The notes beneath the pieces were generated by a model. It was not told where the DNA came from. It ran no database searches and worked only from the letters and a program-made list of their open reading frames with translations. A stretch of DNA of 64,000 bases from Chondrus crispus. Its lineage: Eukaryota; Rhodophyta; Florideophyceae; Gigartinales; Gigartinaceae. Location of the stretch: NCBI RefSeq assembly GCF_000350225.1, contig NW_005179203.1, forward strand, positions 184,940-248,939, written 5' to 3'. Position 1 is the stretch's first letter. Each line of letters starts with the position of its first letter. This document shows, piece by piece, positions 10,083 through 21,878 of this stretch. A program made the translations under genes and the position numbers.

Positions 10083-12927
10083 TGGTAGTATTGTGCGGCA
10101 CATACCGTACATTGGAACACCCTCACAGTACAGTATTACCATCTGCTACCATTCGTTTTTAGACGACACGTTTTCAGTGTTTGAGACCACAGAGGGGATC
10201 CTCATCTACGACTCTCGTTGTTGACACAGACTTCTTCTGCTCTCACAAAAAGTCGGTCAGGGCAAAATTACCGTCTGTTGGCTAGCTGTGGAGTTAGCGC
10301 ACCTCATTAGCTTGTTTGCATCTACAATGTATCATGAATGATGCCGCCATCCGCCATCCCCTAACGAGGGCCGTTTGTCCTTGTTGCTACACTTGCTTTA
10401 AATACCTGGTATCTATCCTCTGATATCTGCCATCAGTCATCTTCAAATTCCTCTGTCAATTTCAGCTACGGTGACGGCCGCGCGTCAGCATGCTTGTTCT
10501 GTGACGCTGCTCGAACCAGCGTAACGGGCTGGTGAGGGGGAAGTTGTTTGGGAGGGGGGGGGCGGCCACGTTGCAAAGCCGAGTACGAAGGCGCGAGAAA
10601 CACGTGCGGGCAGTAATGCGCGAGCGGGCGGGGCGGGAGACCGGGTGCGGGTAAAGCATTAGGCATTAGGCGCTGCTAGGACCAGGACCAGGCGCGGCGC
10701 GACGCAACAGGCACAAAATGCGGTCATGTGGCGAGGTCATGCGGCGAGGCAGTGGCCGGCACGCGCAAGTTGGGCCAATAATGACAGGCGATATCTCCCA
10801 GGGCACGCCACAGTCCACGTGACGAGGAGGTGTGAGCGATGGAGGCTCGGGAGCAGCACCTTTGGATCGGTGCCATTCTATCGCGGGGCAGCAAAGGGAC
10901 GCCGCAAAGGGATGATGAGTGAGGGGTTGCCAAGAATCAAAGGTGTTGAGATCGTTCATATGATAGGAGCATTGTTGCCTCAGGGCAGCAGTGTCTGGGG
11001 CGTGATGCATGCTTGCCTTCACGGTGCAATTTACAGAAACGTGAAGGATCAGAAACCAGGTTACACCCAGCAGCGTGGTTCGTCATCATCGTTGTCGGTA
11101 GGCTTGTCAACGCGATGGATGGATGTTAGCGGGCGAAGGTTGGTGGTTGCCGGTGTTGGCTGACAGAGTGGAGGGGCAGAAGGCGGGTTGTTTTCAGAGG
11201 CGCTTCGGCAACAATAATGAGAGTCGACGGGCACAGGCACGCGAGTACGTGTCATTAACGGAAGCCTATGCGTTCGTACTCTCAGTCCGGACAGCCCTGC
11301 ACAATTTTATTGCTCACACTTTAAAGGCAACTCTAAACTGCTGTATACTAGAGCAGTGCAGTACAGTACCAAGGGTACATTAATTTGGGATCAAAATGTC
11401 CCCGAGTAAAAATTTATTGCGACCGGGAAGTGCATTGCTGCCTTACCGCAACAATCAAGTTCGGGGAGCAACATTTGGGGGGGCACCTCTTCAAAGCCGG
11501 AGCCCATCATTTGGCCTTCTGCACACAAAGTCCTCCGAGTCTCTTCCTTTTCTCCCGCTCGCCGCCGTGGTAAACACTGGAACTTTTGCTCTCATCGCAG
11601 AAATTCACTCAGCGAGCTTTCACACCGTTGCTCGGATCATGGCGCTGGAATACCTGTGGAACGGCTAGGGGTTGTTGACAACCTATGTGCCTGTTCGCAA
11701 TACTTTACAAAATCTGACATCAGGTACCTTCTGTATATTGCGAACAGGAACATAGCCATGCTCTCTTCCTGGCATTTTGCTCTCCAAGTCTGGATCTCAA
11801 GCTGCCAACACACATACCGTACGTCCAAATCGGTGCGCTCCACCTGTTCAGTTTACCTTGCTTGAGCACACCTCTCTCAATCAAAAGTCGGACACGCTTG
11901 AGCCGTACAGAAAACCTAATACTGTAACGTATGATTCAAAAGCGTCATCCTACAACAATCTGCTATACAGATGTACCCCACAACTTTTTTATTGGTACAG
12001 CATTACACTATGTCACAGTGTGATCCTCATCTCAGACTGTCATTGTTGCCGCCACCAGCGAGAGGACTGTGCCGCTTGTACGGTATACTGTACAGTCATC
12101 TAACGCAGTCTTGTTGCCAACACTGCGCTTTTGGGCCCTCGACCTCTATTTCTTCAGCCCGTCACGGAAAAGTCTCAAACGCGGATCCGTTGTTAAGCAC
12201 CATAATCCAGGAAGAGCATCGATATCGTTTCGTATAATGCAGTGCATTTGCTTTCCCTTGTTTCACTGCCCCGCTCTCGAGATCCTCACAGCGTCGCTTG
12301 GCCCTCTTCCCGCCCTTTACTTAACTACGTCTCCTAATCCTCCGCTTCCGCCAGCGTCCAGCACACCGTTCCTCCGTCAAAACTTTCCTCGGCTCCCGAA
12401 ACAGCCGCAAGTCAACATGCTTACTCCGCGGCGCTTTCTGCTAGTGTGCGCCCTCCTTGCCGTCGCGCTCACTGCTCCAGCACCGATCTCGCCATCTCGG
12501 TCCGAGAAATGGCTCTTGTCTAACGCGCAGAAGCTATCCCTAGCAGCAAGGAGCCGTGATGCGCTACACAACACTCGCTTGCAAAGGAACACATTTAAAT
12601 CCCTCCGCAAAACAGATCTGCCCACATCTGCCACAGCCATTCCGAGTCGTCACTCGCTCGATGTCTTCCGTCAAGCGCACAATACAGTAAGAAGAGCACA
12701 TTCATTCAGGCCAAAGGAACAAAAGATGTCTCGGCCCAACGTTGCTGTACTTGCTGGCTGGATTACCGATCATCAAAGCATCCAATCCAAGATTGCCGCC
12801 CAAACCAAGTTTCCTGGGTTGAACACGACCTCAATCACTTATTCCCTTCTTCAGAAAACCCGTGCACTGAAGAGCAACCTCGGACAATATGTCGGGAGAA
12901 AAGAAGCTCCATTGGGAACATCAAAAG
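10079..12927 (+). repeat. Segmental duplication, copy B (partner 5459-8685)
   Basis: The parallel copy of 5459-8685, lacking the MITE. It contains the upstream region and first 170 codons of the intact-length cysteine-rich gene. No other gene is supported between 10083 and 12416. Confidence 0.9.
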
Positions 12928-15900
12928 ACTTGGCCGGACTTTTTCGCATATCTTTGCCAATCGCAAATCGCATGGGGGTAACTGGTGACATGTGCACGAG
13001 CTCATCGGATTGTGCAGATGGAAGAATCTGTGCAGACATAGTGAACAGCGACACGTGCTCTTCTGGCGAGACTTGCCTATGTATACCTTTGGGCGGATTT
13101 GAGCTATGCACGTCTGGCGCCGATTGTTCGACGTCTGGAGAAGTGTGCGTGCAGCTAAATGAGGAGAGCAGAGGGTGCTTCTCTGAAGAAACTGCGACTG
13201 AAGAAGACATTCCCATCGTGGGCGTCGAAACCACTGATAACCCTGACTCCGGCGCCGGTAGTGGTGACGGGATTAGCGGTGCGTTCTGCACGAGCTCATC
13301 GGATTGTGCAGATGGAAGAATCTGTGCAGACGTAGTGAACAGCGACACGTGCTCTTCTGGCGAGACTTGCGTATGTGCACCTTTGGGCGGATTTGAGGCA
13401 TGCACGTCTGGCGCCGATTGTTCGACGTCTGGAGAAGTGTGCGCGCAGCTAAATGATGGCACGTTTTGTTTCTCTGAAGAAACTGCGACTGCTGAAGGCA
13501 TTCCCATCGTAGGCCCCGAACCCACTGGTGGTCCTGGCCCCAGCGGCAGTGGTGGTGACGGTATTACCGGTGCGTTCTGCACGAGCTCATCGGATTGTGC
13601 AGATGGAAGAATCTGTGCAGACGTAGTGAACAGCGACACGTGCTCTTCTGGCGAGACTTGCCTATGTTTACCTTCGAGCAGACTTGAGCTATGCACGTCT
13701 GGCGCCGATTGTTTGACAGCTGGAGAAGTGTGCGTGCAGCTAACTGAGGAGAGCAGAGTGTGCTTCTCTGAAGAAACTGCGACTGAAGCAGACCTTCCCA
13801 TCGTGGGCGCCGAAACCACTGATAACCCTGACTCCGGCGCCGGTAGTGGTGACGGGATTACCGGTGCGACCTGCACGAGCTCGTCAGAGTGTGGTGAAGG
13901 AAGAATTTGTCAAGAGGGAAGAACACGCTTCTGCCCCCCTGGTAAGACTTGCTTTTGTGCCCCGTCGGTCGGATTTGAGGCATGCACGTCTGGCGCCGAT
14001 TGTTCGACAGATGGAGAAGTGTGCGTGCAGCTAAGTGAGAGGAGAGTTTTGTTTCTCTGAAGAAACTGCGACTGCTGAAGGCATTCCCATCGTAGGCCCC
14101 GAACCCACTGGTGGTCCTGGCCCCAGCGGCAGTGGTGGTGACGGTATTACCGGTGCGTTCTGCACGAGCTCATCGGATTGTGCAGATGGAAGAATCTGTG
14201 CAGACGTAGTGAACAGCGACACGTGCTCTTCTGGCGAGACTTGCCTATGTTTACCTTCGAGCAGACTTGAGCTATGCACGTCTGGCGCCGATTGTTTGAC
14301 AGCTGGAGAAGTGTGCGTGCAGCTAACTGAGGAGAGCAGAGTGTGCTTCTCTGAAGAAACTGCGACTGAAGCAGACCTTCCCATCGTGGGCGCCGAAACC
14401 ACTGATAACCCTGACTCCGGCGCCGGTAGTGGTGACGGGATTACCGGTGCGACCTGCACGAGCTCGTCAGAGTGTGGTGAAGGAAGAATTTGTCAAGAGG
14501 GAAGAACACGCTTCTGCCCCCCTGGTAAGACTTGCTTTTGTGCCCCGTCGGTCGGATTTGAGGCATGCACGTCTGGCGCCGATTGTTCGACAGATGGAGA
14601 AGTGTGCGTGCAGCTAAGTGAGAGGAGAGTGTGTTTCTCCGAAGAAGCTGCGACTGAAGCAGACATTCCCATCGTGGGCGTCGAAACCACTGATAACCCT
14701 GACTCCGGCGCCGGTAGTGGTGACGGGATTAGCGGTGCGTTCTGCACGAGCTCATCGGATTGTGCAGATGGAAGAATCTGTGCAGACGTAGTGAACAGCG
14801 ACACGTGCTCTTCTGGCGAGACTTGCGTATGTGCACCTTTGGGCGGATTTGAGGCATGCACGTCTGGCGCCGATTGTTCGACGTCTGGAGAAGTGTGCGC
14901 GCAGCTAAATGATGGCACGTTTTGTTTCTCTGAAGAAACTGCGACTGCTGAAGGCATTCCCATCGTAGGCCCCGAACCCACTGGTGGTCCTGGCCCCAGC
15001 GGCAGTGGTGGTGACGGTATTACCGGTGCGTTCTGCACGAGCTCATCGGATTGTGCAGATGGAAGAATCTGTGCAGACGTAGTGAACAGCGACACGTGCT
15101 CTTCTGGCGAGACTTGCCTATGTTTACCTTCGAGCAGACTTGAGCTATGCACGTCTGGCGCCGATTGTTTGACAGCTGGAGAAGTGTGCGTGCAGCTAAC
15201 TGAGGAGAGCAGAGTGTGCTTCTCTGAAGAAACTGCGACTGAAGCAGACCTTCCCATCGTGGGCGCCGAAACCACTGATAACCCTGACTCCGGCGCCGGT
15301 AGTGGTGACGGGATTACCGGTGCGACCTGCACGAGCTCGTCAGAGTGTGGTGAAGGAAGAATTTGTCAAGAGGGAAGAACACGCTTCTGCCCCCCTGGTA
15401 AGACTTGCTTTTGTGCCCCGTCGGTCGGATTTGAGGCATGCACGTCTGGCGCCGATTGTTCGACAGATGGAGAAGTGTGCGTGCAGGGAAATGATGGCAC
15501 GTTTTGTTTCTCCGAAGAAACTGCGACTGAAGCAGACATTCCCATCGTGGGCGTCGAAACCACTGATGACCCTATCCCCAGCGACGATCCGCCCACGGCT
15601 GGCGGAAGCGATTTCCCATCAAGCAGTAATGAAATCGACAACGATGAACCGCCGTGTATAGACGCTCGAGCCCTCGGACATCTTTCTACCAATAGACTTG
15701 TGTTCGAGAAGCACGCCGTCTCGCGGGTTCTATGTGATGAAAACAGCAGCTGTGCCACACGCGGTCACATGGTCGTGTTCCGCGGGCACGCGATGAGAAT
15801 GAGCACATATTGCGATTCGGTTGGGTGCAAAGAGGCGGTGATGGAGGTGAACAATCCTCGCTTCAATCGTGGGATGCGCATTGAGTCTAAGACGAAGGGA

Positions 15901-15984
15901 CTGGAGTACACAGTGTTTGCGGCACGGTACGACACGCAGGCTGAAGAAAGTTTGATTAGGATGGCTGTACGTCTTGGGTTGTGA
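12417..15984 (+). CDS. Secreted cysteine-rich modular repeat protein (one frameshift)
   Basis: The start at 12417 gives a signal peptide (MLTPRRFLLVCALLAVALTA); the frame is open further upstream but without a better ATG. A basic N-terminal domain of about 190 residues is followed by nine tandem modules of about 97 residues, then a unique C-terminal domain of about 110 residues (starting near CIDARALGHL, five Cys, ending VRLGL). Each module has ten cysteines spaced C-x5-C-x5-C-x8-C-x5-C-x-C-x8-C-x5-C-x6-C-x8-C and is joined by an acidic Gly/Ser/Pro/Thr linker. Modules come in three subtypes. The architecture suggests a disulphide-rich extracellular matrix, cell-wall or secreted protein; the function is unknown. 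In module 4 (about 14040) the frame shifts at a junction between two linker types, closing the first frame at 14060 while the second continues to 15984. This is either a disabling recombination or an assembly error in the array. Confidence 0.75.
12990..15590 (+). repeat. Nine tandem cysteine-module repeats (about 291 bp each)
   Basis: Module starts (TGCACGAGCTC) lie at 12993, 13287, 13578, 13872, 14161, 14455, 14743, 15034 and 15328, so spacing is 288-294 bp except 289 bp between the fourth and fifth, where the frame is lost. Order of subtypes is a-b-c-d-(c-d)-b-c-d. Modules 3-4 match 5-6, and 2-4 match 7-9 almost exactly, which shows recent amplification by unequal exchange in two- and three-module blocks. 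Confidence 0.9.
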
Positions 15985-16902
15985 TGGGGCGTGGTGTCCT
16001 GTATGGCAGAAATCACCTCGTTCGATACATCCAGAATTTATATGTTTGGGCACACTGCATTCCGGAATTACTAGATTTGCCGCAAACTGTACAACAGGTT
16101 GCTTTTGTTATATGACTGCATTTTGAAGTGTGGAAGACCATACCGTAAACATGTGCTACAGCACTATTCCCAAAAACCGTATGAAATAGCGTATGTTAAT
16201 ACACGTCTCCCAAGACACCACCACTGTTATCTGGATTTGTGTTACGCCGCATCATAATGTCAGTGAGTTCTAAATCATTGCCAACTGGTGTGCGGCCGCC
16301 CGCCCTAGTTGATGGGGTCCATGGTTTGGTGTCGGGCCATTGCTACTGTAGTTAGGGGCCCTCTATGGAAGAGAACGAGGCCCTAACATTACAGTCCGTC
16401 TTTGCGCTTGCGCTTCTCTCTCTCTCCTCTCGCCATTCACAGTATTGGCTTGCATCTACCCAGGGGTACTGTACGATGCATCCGAATGCAGTATCGAGAA
16501 AATTTAAAATTTCATTTCTAGTCCCCTTTCACACACATTTACTTGGCCTCAAACTACCCTTCGAAGGGTAAACCAAAACGCATCTCTGTTGAAGAACCCG
16601 CAGCTATCCAGGCGGAAAACGACCTCCCGCAACACGTAGAAGATTACTCATCGACATCGAACAGCATTTCAGGCACGACCACGTAAAGCGTAAAAACATC
16701 TCTGCACAACGCATCCATACTGCCAAGAAATCTTGCAGACTTCTTTATAAAATCCTTGGGACGGCAACGCTTGAACGTTCCTTCCCCGATCGAACTCATC
16801 ACACCTCAGTTCCAAGCTAGTGAAAAATAATGTGGTCTTTTTACCGTACCTGGTACGCTGTGAGCGAGCCACACTCAGCATGGCTTGCTCTACATCGCCA
16901 AA
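15985..16902. other. Intergenic between convergent secreted-protein genes; no gene seen
   Basis: No coding frame is supported. It contains the palindrome at 16555-16570. Confidence 0.6.
16555..16570. other. Perfect 16-bp palindrome TACCCTTCGAAGGGTA
   Basis: The identical 16-mer occurs again at 20001-20016. It reads as the terminal bases of the local pogo-type elements (TA then CCCTTC) joined back to back with their complement (GAAGGG then TA). It could be an excision scar or an end-to-end deletion product. Confidence 0.6.
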
Positions 16903-17916
16903 CTAGAAGTGTTCTACGCATTCACGCAAACATTGGAGCGACGCCTCCCGCTTACATCTGCAGAATCCTACGCAGCAAATTGTAACGAGGCGGTTTATTC
17001 GTCCACCAGGGAAAGGATCCCGCACGTTTGGACGCCTTAGACATCTCCTGATCTCGTTTCCACAAGGACCCTTTAATCCACTGGGTAGGGAAGGTCGCGG
17101 CCTGGTTCGAGGAGGTCGCCTGGTTCGAGGAGGTCGCCTGGTCCGACGAGGTCGCCTGGTTCGACGAGGTCGCCTGGTTCGACGAGGTCGCCTGGTTCGT
17201 GGAGGTCGCCTGGTTCGTGGAGGTCGCCTGGTTCGAGGAGGTCGCCTGGTTCGTGGAGGTCGCCTGGTTCGAGGAGGTCGCCTGGTTCGAGGAGGTCGCG
17301 GCCTGGTTCGAGGAGGTCGCGACATGGTTGAAGAAGGCGGTGGCCTGGTTGAAACAGGTGGCGTCCTTCCTGGACCTGGAGTGGCTGTCGCTGGGGCTGT
17401 TGTCACAGGGCTGAGTGGCATGCTGGACGCTCCACAGAAAATCCGTCCTGTTTCAGTCATAAACCTTTGCGAAAACACGTTTCCACCATTTACATCCTCG
17501 CATTGTGCTTGCGAAAGAGCGGCGAGCCCGGAAAGGAACGATGGACTGGTCTGCTGCAGGAAGAATTCCAGGTACCGCTTCGAACAGCTGCCGTCAAAGT
17601 CGAGCCTTCGTGTCTGTGTGAGGGTCTGACAAGAGTTGCAAAATCCCAAGGTGGAACCACTTCCGCCTACCTCACAGGGTGGACCGCTTGCCGTTGCCCC
17701 AATGAATTCTGTGTCGATGCCTACCGCGCACACATCTGGGCAGCCGCTGATAGTTAAACCTGTGTTGCATGATGCGCTGATTGCTTCACAGATTTGGTTG
17801 ATGGTGGTCAATCTTGTGGTCAGAGTAACGGTTTGGCAATCCACTTGGGGAGCAGATATGAGACAGCCCGTGAGCATCATGATCATGAGCGGTAACCCGG
17901 TTGCCCTCGCCGCCAT
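16903..17916 (-). CDS. Secreted protein with Cys-rich N-terminus and (PPRTRR)n repeat
   Basis: An ATG at 17916 on the minus strand opens 337 codons without introns. Residues 1-28 are a signal peptide (hydrophobic LPLMIMMLTGCLI then a likely cleavage before QTVTL). Residues about 29-165 form a domain with about ten cysteines. A Pro/Thr/Ser hinge leads into about 12 copies of a hexapeptide related to PPRTRR. The protein ends in a second small domain with eight cysteines (CGNEIRRC ... CCVGFCRC ... C). The strongly basic repeat would bind polyanions such as sulphated cell-wall polysaccharides, but that is inference. It is convergent with the cysteine-rich repeat gene, and both are secreted. I do not recognise a named family. 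Confidence 0.75.
   Translation of the reverse strand: MAARATGLPLMIMMLTGCLISAPQVDCQTVTLTTRLTTINQICEAISASCNTGLTISGCPDVCAVGIDTEFIGATASGPPCEVGGSGSTLGFCNSCQTLTQTRRLDFDGSCSKRYLEFFLQQTSPSFLSGLAALSQAQCEDVNGGNVFSQRFMTETGRIFCGASSMPLSPVTTAPATATPGPGRTPPVSTRPPPSSTMSRPPRTRPRPPRTRRPPRTRRPPRTRRPPRTRRPPRTRRPPRTRRPRRTRRPRRTRRPRRTRRPPRTRRPPRTRPRPSLPSGLKGPCGNEIRRCLRRPNVRDPFPGGRINRLVTICCVGFCRCKREASLQCLRECVEHF
17095..17330 (-). repeat. 18-bp coding minisatellite encoding PPRTRR units
   Basis: About a dozen tandem copies of an 18-bp unit, on the plus strand GAGGTCGCCTGGTTCGAG with GTGGAG and GACGAG variants at the variable codon. The copies stay in frame. Confidence 0.9.
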
Positions 17917-20900
17917 GTTTGCTTAGACACGGTGCTGTGAAGAAGACGCAGTTTGGCCCTCTCTCCAGCAAAAACTATTGTATCAGACAATAATTGCCGA
18001 TCTGAATTGAAGCTTTGATACCTGGGGCTCGCTTGTATCCGCCGAGATACGAACCGCAGTAACTAAATAGTTTATACGTTTCGCGAGAAGCGTCGTTTTT
18101 CGCCTTTCTTTTTCCTGCAGATCACAACCATTTACGACGCTGTAGAAATACCAGCTGCTGCTTAATGCTTTTAGAGAGGCAGGCCCTCTCTGTACAAATT
18201 CATAATTTTTATAGCTGGAAAAAGGCTTCCCGAAAGATTCAAGATGTTGTGTTTCGGAATATCGTCATGTGTTTCAAGTTTTCAATCGCAAAGCCACCTG
18301 CCCTCTTCAACCCAAATCCTTCACTGTACAAGAGCTTGCAAGCTTGCAAACTCGAATACAAAGAACGAGGTCAGTATCACGAGAGAAATCCATGCATGTT
18401 TCGCGCTGCATGCTAGGTTAGCGATCCTACACAGAGCAGGCATTTCCTCAGCTTGACAGGGTTATGATTGCTTTCTTGCCTTACCATCGGACGAAGTCAG
18501 GTGTTATGCCTTCGCCGTATACAGTGGAATACTCTCGCGGCATACACTGAGATACTTCCGTCGTATGCATCACTGGCCACCTGCGGCTGCACAGAGTGTC
18601 ATTTGAGGCGCAAATCCCGATCAGCACCAAAGTGCAGTTACTTCATCTGCTTTGCATAGGGATTTTTTTCTTACTATACCGAGGGTACTCTATACTTCAC
18701 ATAAGTAAAAAAACAGCATATTAGAAACATACTAATACTGTATAGCGATGGGGGTCCTAAGTTACGGCAGTACTGTCTCGAGGTTTCTGTGCGGCTCCTA
18801 CACGAGTATCAATAACTATAATAATTGAGGTGGTACTTTTGTAGGCATTCTCTTGTGAGAAGCTTGGGCTTGGCACGAGCAAGAGAATGTGACTTTGATT
18901 CGTGTTGCGAAAACAAGCAGATAAAAAGTTTTACGGTTCCAAGCTAAAGGACCACAGCTCAGCACATCACCTTGAATTGTACCGTAGTGCAGGACCTCCC
19001 GGTAGCGCAATTAATTCGGTGTTCGTACCCCGGCGTTGCATCTTCTACCACTAGGATGTTGTTCTGAATGACATGGGTAGCTGATGCTTTTCTGCCTCTT
19101 AAGGTAGGTCAAGTGACGTGATTCAGGAGCGTCTACTGTGGTACATAGAGCTTACGCTCCTCACAAACGACTATAGTCTTATGAAGCCGGTGCATGTTCA
19201 GACTTAATTGCGACTTAGGCAGGTGAAAGAACTGCTGCCGTGGGCATAAACTTGAACGTACTGCCTGAGAGGGAGGATTGCACAGGAAAGATCAGGTCTC
19301 GATATGACTAGTTACAATGTGTGGCTGCTCCCAAGACTTGCGCACAGCACGAAAATGGAAGAAAAGCCGGGGAGCACGCGTAGAGTATGCAGTGGCCCGA
19401 TTCTATAGCAGAGGGCCTTTATTTAAACTCGTGTGAGGTCAGCTCTGACCTCGCTCTTTGTCAAAGAAAACGAATGAATGCAAACATTCAGAGCATATTT
19501 TTACCACGCAAGTGCTTAACTGTCTCGTTGTACAAGTTTGTGCTTTCGAACAGGCACTGCATTTTAGCTTTTAAGCATCATCGCGGCCTCTGCACTCCCT
19601 CCCGATGATAAAAATGCTTCCTTCTTCCAAAAATACACATACTGTAGTGGCAAGGGAACTCAACAAGGCCTCCATTTCTAAATACAAAAAAGCAGTTTGA
19701 CTGACTGCGACTATTCTTTAAAACCCTTGTGGGAACCGGCGCTTTTCTGGTCTTACAGAATTCTCAACATAGCGGTAGAATGGCAGAAGATAGAACCTCT
19801 TTAAAAAGTGGTCTTGACGAGATTAAAAAGTGATCTCACCTGAGGGCAATCAACTTTGAAAACAACAAACATTACGTAGGCACCAGAGAGATTGGGCATG
19901 CAGGGGCAGGATTTGCATTAAGTGAGTCAGCTCTTCCCAGCCATCACACGTGAGTAGAGCGTTTTTCTCCGGGAAAGTGGAGACCGCACAGCTGCTAAGG
20001 TACCCTTCGAAGGGTACTGCCTACAGTACATGTATTCACGTGCTACTGTACGTGTGGGAGATCTACAGTATTGCCCGTTGGGATCATGACATTACAGTGC
20101 GTTGCTTTCCTCCTTGTTCGGTACAAGCCGCATGACACTTGTAATGTACGGGTTAGACCAACATTAGTGTATGTAGCGTTTGATCACTCGAATAACGTGC
20201 AAAGTCCAAGTAATTTATACGAGTGGAATAAGGTTTCTTCGTCCTCACGAGTCCTGGGTCCAGGGCTGCGGGCCGGCTTGGCCGTTTTGCCATAAGAAAC
20301 TTTGCCTTACGGATGAGTCGAAAACGACTACTCCTTGGTAGATGCCATATATCACATCTTCCTTTCAAAACGTACATTCCACTGGCCCCCCTGCTTGGTA
20401 CATGGATTGCAACATACACGTCTACTACAAGTACACGACTACCATGCGTACTCGCCTGCGTGCCACCCTAGGAGAGAACAGAGCATACCCAATGCGAAGC
20501 TGCCAATTCGTACCCACGGACACCCTATCCTTTTGTTTTCTCACTACTGCACCAACCGGGTCGTGTATACCATGTTAGGCCCCAAACTCCAGCTTATACT
20601 TCGTATCGCAGATGGAATGCCGTCTGCGAATCATATTGTGATCTGCATTATCCCTTCCACTGTCGAAAAATGTGGGAAAAATGTGGACTCTTGTGTCCAC
20701 AAAAACATTTGCAAACAATAATCAATTCACGGGCCAAACCGTTGTTGTGCCCGTTACATGCACCAATCCGTCCGTAGAATGCAATCTGTGACGTAATAAG
20801 CCACGAGACCCTCATAAATGGCCTTCTCGCCCCAAACACCATTTAAAAGCGACATTTGCGGTCCAAGGTGACTACATACATCTCTGTACGACGGTCTATG

Positions 20901-20985
20901 ATTCCCCAACCTCCGGCATTGTAGACGTCCCCATCGCATACAACGCTAAATCTTCCATCATGTGATATGCTTCGAAGCAATTTCT
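17917..20985. other. About 3-kb AT-richer region without a recognisable gene
   Basis: Short open frames exist (for example 18165-18416 and 20335-20721 on the plus strand) but none shows domains, biased codon use or a signal peptide. The only sharp structure is the palindrome at 20000-20017. It may be old, unrecognisable transposon sequence plus the promoter region of the minus-strand gene ending at 17916. Confidence 0.5.
20000..20017. other. Perfect 18-bp palindrome GTACCCTTCGAAGGGTAC
   Basis: Contains the same 16-mer as 16555-16570. See that entry for the resemblance to pogo-type transposon ends. Confidence 0.6.
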
Positions 20986-21680
20986 ATCCTCAGAGATACA
21001 TAAAATGTCTCATCTGAACAGCCTAAACAATAAACTGCCGTCTTGTTCGCATTTCTTGCCCGCCCTCCAGTGCGTAACAGTTTCTAGGAACAAAGAGTAC
21101 AAATGCTTCCACTTCGTTTCCCTGGCTACCTTGCGCAAATGTTTGATAATCATTGAAAGCCTTTCGTCGCTAGCTGCCGGAATAGAACTGTTTTATCGAC
21201 GCCTCTACTCCTGAATGTCTCCATTTTCGTCACTCCGACGATTCATAGCAGACGCACCAGGTGTAATTTTATATAATTCTTTATTAGTCCCCATGCCCAG
21301 GTCTCTTCTAAAACGTTTGTGCTCACCTCGTTCCCCCATTCTCGTGGCAATTATTGTCCCATCGCCATAAAAGATTTTGATACAGAAGTATCCAACAGCC
21401 AGTACAGAATGGGTAACCGTATTCGCACAACACGCAAATGACAGGCATAGTTAGACCGTAGCTGATCGGCAATATCTACAACCCCCATGTAATGACTGTA
21501 AAAGCCCTTGGAACATAGTATTGAGTATGGAGTGATGAACTGCATCAGGATTATCTTTGGGGTGCCCTCTATATCCACTTACACCTCAGCAGAGTTGATT
21601 TTCTGGACCACAGAGCGCTTGGTCAGAAAGTAGACCTAGTCTCGTTTCATTTGGAGTTTCTCATCATTGAGATGATGCTA
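20986..21680 (-). pseudogene. piggyBac-type transposase remnant (C-terminal part)
   Basis: On the minus strand, 21578-21351 retains the family block around HYMGVVDIADQLRSNY and a following hydrophobic LPILYWLLDTS helix, which matches the conserved MGGVDxxDQ...WLLD region of DDE_Tnp_1_7 transposases. Further downstream (about 21060-21000) another frame contains KTAVYCLGCSDE, resembling the C-terminal cysteine-rich motif of the family. Frames change several times with stops between, and the catalytic N-terminal half is not recognised. It is an old, dead copy. Confidence 0.6.
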
Positions 21681-21878
21681 TCAGAAGATCAAGATGAATA
21701 ATACAGTCTCTCCAAATTGGCGAGATGCAAGATAATGGCACGCAACTGGAGAGGGGAAAATCTTCTGTCACTTGGAAGTACGTTCATATATGCTCTGTGT
21801 GATAGGAAAAGAAGGTTCATGGAGTGCCGTCGCACTTCTAGGGGCGAACGATTTTATAATATCAAACTCGATGCATTT

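Noticed and set aside
12851..15332. Long minus-strand ORFs (341, 142 and 279 codons) opposite the cysteine-rich repeats
   Set aside because: They repeat with the same module period, have no start context or domain, and exist because the plus-strand modules avoid certain codons. They are shadows of the real gene.
12990..15590. Possible CRISPR-like array
   Set aside because: Units are coding modules with no unique spacers, in a eukaryotic gene.
20335..20721. 128-codon plus-strand ORF in the 18-21 kb region
   Set aside because: No domain, no signal peptide, composition like the surrounding noncoding sequence.
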